25,159 nt of DNA from a virus, in IMG/VR virus record IMGVR_UViG_3300018424_005012, positions 1-25,159 of that record, one strand, 5' to 3'. Positions within the stretch are counted from its first letter, which is position 1. The number at the start of each line of letters is the position of its first letter. Positions 9,901-15,361 of this stretch are shown here, piece after piece. The notes beneath the pieces were generated by a model. That model did no database searches, was not told the origin of the DNA, and saw only the letters and a program-made list of their open reading frames with translations. Position numbers and translations under genes: made by a program.

Positions 9901-11097
9901 GAATGTGAGAGTTAAGGTAAACGCAGTACCTTGTGCATTTTGATAAGGTATATTTACTTTTACATTTCTTGCATCTTCTGGTTGCAATGTAAATGTTTCT
10001 GGGTCACTTGTTCGGTAACGTAAACGGAATAATCCAAACGGAATATCGCCAAAGTTGCCATCAGGAAATCTCAGTTTAATACCTGCGTTATTTAAATTTT
10101 CTATAGAATAAAGTGTTCTAGTTCCGAGAGCAACATCATTGTAATTTAGTGTTTGCCCAATTGTGTTTGGAATCTGCGTCCATTTTTGTAAAACAGTTCC
10201 ATTAGATTCAATCTGCTGTAAAAATACATCAGTTTCATTTATGTTACCAACATCAACATTTTGTGTTCTATTTTCAACTCTGGTGGTATAGTTATAGTCT
10301 GCTGAAGATAATGTTCCTTGCTTGAACATTACAAAAAATCCAGAATTATTACTGCTTATGCCGGTGCCGTCGTTTCTATAGACTATGTTAAAATTATCAA
10401 CAGGATCTGGGTGTCTCTCAAAAAATGTTCCTGCATCTTTAAAATCAGGATTAACAACCTGGAAGTTACGTTCTACGCCTGAAACTGATAATTCAAAATC
10501 ATATGCAAGAGGTGCGGTAGCCGGAGTATTGATTTCATACAACTCACAATTTATGTCATTCACGGTTCCTGTTTTAGTTGGTGTACTAAATCTATTAGTA
10601 ACATTCATAGCAGAGTTTAGAATGGTTATAAACTGTTCATATGCGTCTGGGTTGTTTGCATCATCCCAAAATATGTTGATGTTGTTCAAGTCATTACCCA
10701 AACTGTCTGTTATTGGCTCGTTTGTTCTCACAGCAACAATTTTCATTAATCCACTAGCAGGCACATTTCTGCGAGGATTGTATCCAAGCATACGTGCTAG
10801 TTTGAACACAGAGTCTCGTCTTTCAGCAGTTTCTAAAAAGTTTTCTCTGCTGTTTAGATCCATTCTAAAAGCAAGAGATTGCGACAAGTATGCAAGTAAT
10901 TCTATAATAGCAATAAATTCACTGCTATCAATATAGTCATTAAAGTTTTCTGGGAAATTTGTACGCACATAGTCAACTAGCGCAGATCTAATTGTGTCAA
11001 AATCGTATGCTTGAAAATTTACTTCGCTATATGCTTTATATGCTACTTTCCAGTCCTCAGCAGCAAATAAATTATTTTGTCTGTTGATTAGTGCCAT
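6928..11097 (-). CDS. gp6: Baseplate wedge protein gp6, strongly enlarged
   Basis: The product (1389 residues) is a T4 gp6-type wedge subunit that would help form the ring of the baseplate periphery. The first ~130 residues have the family's look (FDTIRSALVDYVRTNFPENF, then a helix-rich stretch with MLGYNPRRNVPASG). Near residue 420 is a Baseplate_J-like segment (APQVYYTQNRMVSAQDYN). The last ~200 residues match the gp6 C-terminal dimerisation region (FFDVNNWEFGETFYFTELSSY). T4 gp6 is about 660 residues, so roughly 700 residues, mostly between about 450 and 1150, are additional and rich in Ser, Thr and Asn. The stop of gp25 ends 2 nt before this start, and the next gene begins 8 nt after its stop, so all three should be co-transcribed late. 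The family call is firm; the role of the extra region is unknown. Confidence 0.9.
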   Translation of the reverse strand: MALINRQNNLFAAEDWKVAYKAYSEVNFQAYDFDTIRSALVDYVRTNFPENFNDYIDSSEFIAIIELLAYLSQSLAFRMDLNSRENFLETAERRDSVFKLARMLGYNPRRNVPASGLMKIVAVRTNEPITDSLGNDLNNINIFWDDANNPDAYEQFITILNSAMNVTNRFSTPTKTGTVNDINCELYEINTPATAPLAYDFELSVSGVERNFQVVNPDFKDAGTFFERHPDPVDNFNIVYRNDGTGISSNNSGFFVMFKQGTLSSADYNYTTRVENRTQNVDVGNINETDVFLQQIESNGTVLQKWTQIPNTIGQTLNYNDVALGTRTLYSIENLNNAGIKLRFPDGNFGDIPFGLFRLRYRTSDPETFTLQPEDARNVKVNIPYQNAQGTAFTLTLTFSLQESVSNSLPPETLTAIKQRAPQVYYTQNRMVSAQDYNIFPFSQTTNILKLKAINKTHAGHSRYIDINDPTGTYQNLETFASDGALYREFSNGTDSTTISENNTTSESIDYDIPLMLKNKNLNNFVYENFRQVWTSADPDKFNLTSKSVTWKTLPAVSGKNITGYFEESSSGTTRVLVNSSGTGFEMFVDNNLLKFVNPSDQTQYQWARVVSVANNGALSSGLSTSTGPFKLSAAIQDGWSPREFISTMRKSFIASEKSSIKAEMDNKRNFGLGYDPVADSWYVITNTNLDKTSKWSPTYAGNTSGTNLDASWLLLFTYSAITTSNYKYTVTLRGQQYIVQSKNDLKFYNINNVKVADSTNNASKDLITFTTLNYKPGTAETFTWTDNDSDDLGEVWESDETFEQYTPNSYNPDIPLKTRGTKWYNVEVDFVTNVGIFQNGDSVVNKFVSQATVPLQTYFADGTQGTAASSNATIANNSGRIGYLPANISIPFSNTTFGYNILDTANGNVVYKDYNSATGQLEIYKANINGNTHSFGATGTAYNASSTGRLILSDANTSAQTGNLLLTGVWNNSFTHFTDGTTNPRSRDKIVVKYKTDKEQIDQNIEWNVIAPVKYNDGYTDNRKAVVYPIDTDGDLVPDRPLQFREFVGTDDLIFFEYYTDFDGYSYDRPLAGNIVDYRSYDDLTVSFSTDSIKPTGLPDTRKISDIDLLVVKDISLIGSTINGVDAVTNSSGLIIYDYTTEKMYKVTPDSSSPTTIAHVVETTDYFVRNGRASGQNTALIEDDDIIFKWKHVAPKDVRIDPSISNIIEMLVLTNSYYSEIQKYKNVPGTEYPLAPTQSQLATEFSALDEFKTASDSLVYKSAEFKLLFGTDAEPENQAKFRIVRLPGSSISDNEIKSRVIAAFNTFFDVNNWEFGETFYFTELSSYVHQRLGSNIGSIVIIPRNTAGTFGDLFQIKADPNELFLNTAKVSDIEIVEKISSQTLRADR

Positions 11098-11099
11098 AA

Positions 11100-11471
11100 C
11101 TACAGTTGCTCTCTTTCGAATTCAAGATATAAAGTGTCTTTGCTGTTTAGCAGAACATAGTTTAATTCCACTTCTGCTCTCAGCGCATTGTCCGAATCGA
11201 ACAATTTTATATCTACTAATGTTACTCGTTGATCTTTGTCAATTATGCGTTTGATGTCTTCTTTAACTTCTTCTGAAGTAAACATATCATCTGGGTTCAT
11301 TAACAAATCCCAAATAATACTGCCAAAGTTTGGACGCATAACACGCTCACCTATTCTAGTGTTAAATTCATTTAGCAAATCTCGCTTAACTAATTCTATA
11401 TCAGTTAATGCATATGGGGCTTTAATTTTGCCCACTGTGCTGAATCCTTTGAATAATGTTGCCATACTCAT
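11100..11471 (-). CDS. gp25: Baseplate wedge subunit gp25
   Basis: This small protein (123 residues from the first ATG) fits the gp25 family, a core wedge component conserved in contractile-tail systems. The recognisable parts are DIELVKRDLLNEFNTRIGER, then RPNFGSIIWDLLMNP, a SEEVKEDIKRII helix and a C-terminal beta stretch (ELNYVLLNSKDTLYLEFER). Two starts are possible: ATG 11471 (MSMATLF) or ATG 11465 (MATLFKGF). The second looks better, because family members often begin MATL and a late-promoter motif (GATAAATA, 11471-11478) overlaps the first ATG. A transcript from that promoter would begin at about the second ATG. No good Shine-Dalgarno sequence precedes either. It is the first gene of the gp25-gp6-gp7-like run. 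Confidence 0.9.
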   Translation of the reverse strand: MSMATLFKGFSTVGKIKAPYALTDIELVKRDLLNEFNTRIGERVMRPNFGSIIWDLLMNPDDMFTSEEVKEDIKRIIDKDQRVTLVDIKLFDSDNALRAEVELNYVLLNSKDTLYLEFEREQL

Positions 11472-11478
11472 ATTTATC
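11471..11478 (-). promoter_or_regulatory. T4-type late promoter motif at gp25
   Basis: Minus-strand GATAAATA, one mismatch from the T4 late consensus TATAAATA and identical to the motif before the gp48-like gene. It overlaps the upstream ATG of gp25, so transcription should start within a few bases of the second ATG (11465), giving a leaderless or nearly leaderless mRNA. Confidence 0.5.
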
Positions 11479-11519
11479 TATTCTATTAACAATAGTTTTA
11501 ATTTCCTATATTATGGGTG

Positions 11520-11527
11520 CATAAATA
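11520..11527 (+). promoter_or_regulatory. Candidate late promoter for the outer-membrane protein
   Basis: CATAAATA on the plus strand, one mismatch from TATAAATA, 72 nt upstream of the outer-membrane protein start and divergent from the gp25 motif. A weaker sigma70-like pair (TTACAA at 11554-11559, 16-nt spacer, TACACT at 11576-11581) lies closer to the gene. Which of the two is used cannot be decided from sequence. Confidence 0.35.
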
Positions 11528-11598
11528 AATCGTTGCATAATTATTACACAGTGTTACAAAATGTTTTAATTATTGTACACTTTAAAAAAGGAGAAAAT

Positions 11599-12312
11599 AT
11601 GAGTAGATCATTATATAAACTAGTAGGTACACTTGCAATGGTAGGCGCAGTGTTCTTTACTTCAACAGCGCAAGCAGAATTAACTGGCACAGTAACCGCT
11701 ACAAATAACTATTTGTGGAGGGGGTTGTCACAGTCAAGAAACTTGCCAGCAGTACAGGGTGGAGCAGAGTACAGCATTGGCGATTACTATGTAGGTACAT
11801 GGGTATCGAACGTAGACTATGCAGAAAATGATCGGTTTTCATATGAACATGATATGTATTTTGGTAAAACTGGCGAAATAGGCAGTATTGCTTATGATGT
11901 TGGTTACCTTTACTACAACTATGACAAAAATGCAGAATTTGATTTCAGCGAAGTATATGGATCAATTAGTGTTGCAAATTTAGATTTGTCTTTGTATGTT
12001 CTTGTGGATACTGAAGCGTGGGAAGGTGCTAACCAAGACTTCGGGTTTGGTGAAGCAACGTATGTTTCAGCAGACTACACAATTCCGCTAAGTAACGGCG
12101 TAGAAGTTGGATTGCATGCTGGTCACCATCAGGGTGATTTTGTTACTGCATTTAACGGCACACCTGACAGCTATAGCGATTATAACGTCAGTGCTAGTAA
12201 AGACAACTTCACATTCTTAGTATCTAAAACAAACCTAAACCAGGACACAAACGGTGCGCCGAACGACAATGATGAAACCAAAATTGTTGTATCGTACACA
12301 CTAACATTTTAA
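11599..12312 (+). CDS. Phage-encoded outer-membrane beta-barrel protein, TIGR02001/Gcw_chp type
   Basis: The product (237 residues) begins with a clear Sec signal peptide: basic MSRSLYK, a hydrophobic core, and a predicted cut after STAQA at residue 26. The mature start (LTGTVTATNNYLWRGLSQS) is the hallmark of the TIGR02001/Gcw_chp family of proteobacterial outer-membrane proteins. The rest is alternating aromatic/polar beta strands such as YDVGYLYYNYD and ASKDNFTFLVSKT, and it ends TKIVVSYTLTF with a C-terminal Phe, typical of Bam-assembled barrels. Start choice: AGGAG at 11589-11593 sits 5 nt before ATG 11599; the frame is open further upstream but the signal peptide fixes this start. It is transcribed against the baseplate operon. 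Function is unknown; changing the host surface, excluding other phages or taking up a nutrient are possible roles. Confidence 0.85.
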   Translation: MSRSLYKLVGTLAMVGAVFFTSTAQAELTGTVTATNNYLWRGLSQSRNLPAVQGGAEYSIGDYYVGTWVSNVDYAENDRFSYEHDMYFGKTGEIGSIAYDVGYLYYNYDKNAEFDFSEVYGSISVANLDLSLYVLVDTEAWEGANQDFGFGEATYVSADYTIPLSNGVEVGLHAGHHQGDFVTAFNGTPDSYSDYNVSASKDNFTFLVSKTNLNQDTNGAPNDNDETKIVVSYTLTF

Positions 12313-12319
12313 AAAACGG

Positions 12320-12347
12320 TTGACATATACTTTTGTATGTGTATAAT
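12320..12347 (+). promoter_or_regulatory. Sigma70-type promoter before the 83-residue gene
   Basis: TTGACA (12320-12325), a 16-nt spacer, and TATAAT (12342-12347): both hexamers match the consensus exactly. The -10 box directly abuts the hairpin at 12348-12375, so the RNA should start inside the 5' arm of that hairpin. Confidence 0.8.
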
Positions 12348-12380
12348 AAGGGGTGTAAGGCAACTTACACCCTTTTTTTT
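12348..12380 (+). terminator. GNRA-loop hairpin with T8 tract (terminator/attenuator)
   Basis: The arms 12348-12359 and 12364-12375 pair over 12 bp (one G-U) around the core GTGTAAG/CTTACAC, closed by a GCAA tetraloop, and T8 runs from 12373 to 12380. It can terminate transcription from the outer-membrane protein gene. Because a consensus promoter ends immediately before it, it may instead be a 5' stem on, or an attenuator of, the transcript of the following gene. Confidence 0.75.
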
Positions 12381-12405
12381 AACAATTAAAACATGAGAAT
12401 TAAAA

Positions 12406-12657
12406 ATGTTTAAGTTTAACAGAGAGTTCGACGAAATTTGGAAAAAAGCAGAAGAAACAAATAATCGTCTGCACAAATCTCGTTTTTTGAAAATCTTTCA
12501 GCAAAACAAAAGATTTTCCACAGTGGGTCTTTATGACTCTGAAACTAAAAAATATGTTATCTTTGATAGCATTAATTTTGCTGGTAATTTTCGATATGAA
12601 AAGAATACTATGCCCGCAGAATTCATTGAAATGAAGCGTATGCTTTCAAATGCCTGA
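12406..12657 (+). CDS. Small unknown phage protein (83 residues)
   Basis: Begins MFKFNREFDEIWKKAEE. The first ~35 residues are helical and highly charged; the middle looks like a short beta hairpin (STVGLYDSETKKYVIFDS), followed by a closing helix (AEFIEMKRMLSNA). No signal peptide, membrane segment or known motif was seen. The gene has its own perfect sigma70-type promoter (12320-12347), and its start lies 25 nt after the T tract of a hairpin. The ribosome site is weak (GAGAA about 9 nt upstream). It sits between the outer-membrane protein and another small gene in the plus-strand cassette. Coding is supported by the clean promoter-start-stop layout and the hairpin that follows it. Function unknown. 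Confidence 0.6.
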   Translation: MFKFNREFDEIWKKAEETNNRLHKSRFLKIFQQNKRFSTVGLYDSETKKYVIFDSINFAGNFRYEKNTMPAEFIEMKRMLSNA

Positions 12658-12664
12658 ATAAATA
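12657..12664 (+). promoter_or_regulatory. Candidate late promoter at the second cassette hairpin
   Basis: AATAAATA starting on the last base of the upstream stop codon, one mismatch from TATAAATA. As with the first cassette hairpin, the promoter element runs straight into the hairpin. An RNA starting about 6 nt downstream would lose most of the 5' arm and escape the hairpin. Confidence 0.35.
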
Positions 12665-12694
12665 TGTGTAAGGAAACTTACACATATTTTTTTT
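12660..12694 (+). terminator. Second GNRA-loop hairpin with T8 tract
   Basis: The arms 12660-12672 and 12677-12689 pair perfectly over 13 bp with a GAAA tetraloop, and a run of T follows (12687-12694). The inner GTGTAAG/CTTACAC core is the same as in the hairpin at 12348-12375, while the outer pairs differ. It probably terminates transcripts of the 83-residue gene. The next start codon is only 6 nt after the T tract. Confidence 0.75.
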
Positions 12695-12700
12695 ACAAAC

Positions 12701-12883
12701 ATGAAAAATCCAAAAAAAATCGATTCACTGTCTGAAGCAAATCAACAAATACATGTTCTACGTGCTGAAAATCAACTTCTCAGATCCGAAATAGAAATGT
12801 TGAAGCGTACTATTGCTGAAGAAACCAGTGCAAGATACGATGCATACAAAAAACTAGGAAATCGTTTAAGTAACAATGTCTGA
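12701..12883 (+). CDS. Small coiled-coil protein (60 residues), unknown
   Basis: After a short basic start (MKNPKKID) almost the whole protein is one predicted coiled coil: leucines and isoleucines spaced in heptads through QIHVLRAENQLLRSEIEMLKR, continuing to residue ~55. Such short coiled coils are usually oligomerisation or adaptor proteins. No Shine-Dalgarno sequence is visible; ACAAAC separates the start from a hairpin and T tract. Its last 18 nt overlap the end of the gp5-like gene on the other strand, so the two genes converge without a separate terminator. Coding is likely because of the strong heptad pattern, but it is short and the function is unknown. Confidence 0.5.
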   Translation: MKNPKKIDSLSEANQQIHVLRAENQLLRSEIEMLKRTIAEETSARYDAYKKLGNRLSNNV

Positions 12884-15361
12884 GTTGGTCAAGTAACCAT
12901 CTCGTGCTGTTCTTATTTCAACTGCTTGTTGTTTAAACGATTTTCTTGTAGCACTCATGCCGTCGGGTAGCGGAACACCGTCTGGCGTTTGAAAAAGTTC
13001 ACCTTCGAATTGTCTTCGTTGTACATAATCCGGTCTTGTTTCTGTTACTCCGCTTACATTATTGGATGTAAACTCCATCATTGCATTAGGAACATCTTTA
13101 TAATTACCAGAATTAAGTACACGCAATGCACTGCTTTTTGAGAAATTATTAGGACCTATATGGTCTGCAAAACTTGTTAAAGCAGACAACTGATTGTCTG
13201 AAATAGGCACACCAACTGTGCGAGTTACCATATTTGCTGTGGTGCCTAGCTTTGCAGCAGTTAACAGTTGACTACTTGCTCCACCTAACCCACTTCTAAA
13301 ATCAATAATTTTTCTACCTTGTTTATCAACAAAAATATTACTGGCTCCATCTCTGATAGAAATAATTCCTTGAGACTTGAGACTTTCTTGGAATTCTTTA
13401 GGACTTTTTGCCAGTCTTTGTAAATTTCCTATTTTGTTACTGAAAGCTCGCATGTCGCCTCTTTGCAAATCGCTCGGTATGCCGGAAGTGTCAATACCTA
13501 CTCGTTTTATTCTTGCAGTGTACTCGCTAATCTTATTGTTTACTCCTAACACTGTTGAATTACCAACTGTGGTAACAGGGTTTCTTACCGAAGGAATACT
13601 GCTACTTAATTGATTTGTTAGCCTTTGCTGTAATGCACCGCTTAACTGTTTCTGTTGTGCGGGGGCAAAATTATTAGAAACATTTTTTGGAAAATCAAAC
13701 TGTGGCAATGCGCTAGGTCCGTTGCCTGTATAACCTGTGCCGTTTTTAAAACCAGATGGTGAATTATCAGCTGCTGGCACAGGGTCTCCTGCAGCATTTG
13801 TCATGCCTGTACTGCCAGCTGGTAGAGATTTCTTAAGTGTTTCGTCTGGGACTATATTGTCTTGATCATCATTAGTTGGATCAGGTATAGCATGGCCCTC
13901 AAATGGTTCAGCAGTCACCATTGTTGACACAATAGTGGTTATAGTGGGTTTAGGACCTGTACGTTTGCCGTCTGTGGTCAGAGGGCTATCTGAACTCTTG
14001 TCATATTTTGGATATTCTAATGCTGCATCTTCTATGCCAACAGTGGGTATAGGTGTAGCGGTTGCTGATGCACTAACACTGGGTGCATCTGGGCCGCCAC
14101 TGTTCATCAAAATAGTAGTTCCTTTTAACGTAACGGAATCACTTGCTTGATGTGTTATCTGCGCTCCGGCTTTTACAGTGCTGTCTCTGCCTGCTTGTGT
14201 GCTGTCTGATGCTGCAACATTTTTAAAAAAGTTTTTACCAGATGTGCTGTAAAAATCTCCTGCTGAATTCATATGTAGTTCGCCAGTCACAGCAGTTGCA
14301 AGTAAATTACCTGACGTTGTACCTGCTACTATGTTTGTGTCGCGCTCAGACTGTAGATTAATTTCACCGCCTGTGCCTCCACCTACACCTGTATAACTAC
14401 CGGCTGTGTTGTCAGCGGCAGCTTTGATGTTAACGTTTTGTCCTGCTTCGATGTTAACATTATAGTCTGCTCGAATATTAAAATCTTGTTTTGCTCGCAT
14501 GTTTATGCTGCCTTCAGCAAACAAATACACTTCGCCGGATTGACTAAACTCCATCCACACCTTGCCTTCTTTGTTAATGATATAGATAAAGCCATTAGTG
14601 TCATCAAGTAAAATTTGATTGCCTTGTGCTGTTCTAATTCGTATATTTCGCGTGGCTAAATGGTCATCTAATGTTATGCTGTGGCCGCCTAATCTGTAAT
14701 CAAACTTATCAGGGTCTCTGGGTCCAGGGGTGAGTATACCAAATACTTCGGATGGACTTTCTCTTCTGAAAGTGCTTTTGCCTGCTCCTCTTACAGGATC
14801 TAGGGCGAGTCCTTGAGTTGTAATTGCTTCTGCTAGTGTATGTTGTATAGGTCTGAACGTGTCATTGTGGTTGATATCCGCTGTTCTTTTATTCTTTTCC
14901 ATGGTAGGCAAATTAAAATTTGGTGCTTGATATGTTTTGCCTCCAGCGTTGCCCGGTAACATATAATTAAATTTGTCGCCAAATAAACAACTAATAACCA
15001 GCGGATACTTTGTGTTGCCGTCGCCAAAACAAACAAGCACAAGATTTCCCATATCAGGAACTACCCCTAAGAATCCATAACTGCTAATTGTGTTGTCTGG
15101 TTTTTGTAAATCTGTACCAATCTGTCTAGGATCAGTTGTGCCTGCAAAAGGACTAGTCCATACAGCATCAAAATAACCTGCTGTTGAATTTTTATCTTTG
15201 CTGATAGCAGGAATAAACACTCTTACTCGGCCAGTTCTGCTAACATCTTTAGTAGAAACAATTTCCGCTAGAAATATACCGAATACAGCATCTTTACCTT
15301 GATTAAGTTTGTGTAAAGGATTATTTCGACTGGTGCGATTACTGTTAGCGTTATAAGCCAT
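12866..15361 (-). CDS. gp5: Baseplate hub spike protein gp5-like, with C-terminal lysozyme-like lobe
   Basis: This protein (831 residues) is the likely central spike of the tail. Residues ~25-130 form an OB-fold like gp5/VgrG (TGRVRVFIPAIS, later GFLGVVPDMGNLVLVCFGDG). Residues ~230-330 have the repeating alternation of a spike beta-helix (QILLDDTNGFIYIINKEGK; INMRAKQDFNIRADYNVNIE; AGQNVNIKAA). A Pro/Ser/Thr-rich linker follows. Residues 717-793 closely resemble the C-terminal half of a GH24 phage lysozyme (ISDNQLSALTSFADHIGPNN, then SSALRVLNSGNYKDV and RRQFEGELF). The N-terminal catalytic half (Glu-Asp-Thr) is not recognisable, so enzyme activity is doubtful. T4 gp5 instead places its lysozyme between the OB-fold and the beta-helix. 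The start overlaps the upstream hub gene's stop by 1 nt. Confidence 0.85.
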   Translation of the reverse strand: MAYNANSNRTSRNNPLHKLNQGKDAVFGIFLAEIVSTKDVSRTGRVRVFIPAISKDKNSTAGYFDAVWTSPFAGTTDPRQIGTDLQKPDNTISSYGFLGVVPDMGNLVLVCFGDGNTKYPLVISCLFGDKFNYMLPGNAGGKTYQAPNFNLPTMEKNKRTADINHNDTFRPIQHTLAEAITTQGLALDPVRGAGKSTFRRESPSEVFGILTPGPRDPDKFDYRLGGHSITLDDHLATRNIRIRTAQGNQILLDDTNGFIYIINKEGKVWMEFSQSGEVYLFAEGSINMRAKQDFNIRADYNVNIEAGQNVNIKAAADNTAGSYTGVGGGTGGEINLQSERDTNIVAGTTSGNLLATAVTGELHMNSAGDFYSTSGKNFFKNVAASDSTQAGRDSTVKAGAQITHQASDSVTLKGTTILMNSGGPDAPSVSASATATPIPTVGIEDAALEYPKYDKSSDSPLTTDGKRTGPKPTITTIVSTMVTAEPFEGHAIPDPTNDDQDNIVPDETLKKSLPAGSTGMTNAAGDPVPAADNSPSGFKNGTGYTGNGPSALPQFDFPKNVSNNFAPAQQKQLSGALQQRLTNQLSSSIPSVRNPVTTVGNSTVLGVNNKISEYTARIKRVGIDTSGIPSDLQRGDMRAFSNKIGNLQRLAKSPKEFQESLKSQGIISIRDGASNIFVDKQGRKIIDFRSGLGGASSQLLTAAKLGTTANMVTRTVGVPISDNQLSALTSFADHIGPNNFSKSSALRVLNSGNYKDVPNAMMEFTSNNVSGVTETRPDYVQRRQFEGELFQTPDGVPLPDGMSATRKSFKQQAVEIRTARDGYLTNSDIVT

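Noticed and set aside
10385-10936. Plus-strand open frame of 183 codons opposite gp6
   Set aside because: It lies wholly inside the conserved N-terminal part of gp6, with no ribosome site and no recognisable motif; a shadow of the real gene.
11236-11598. Upstream in-frame extension of the outer-membrane protein gene (358 residues in total)
   Set aside because: It would run antisense through gp25 and bury the signal peptide. A strong AGGAG and the signal peptide at 11599 mark the real start.
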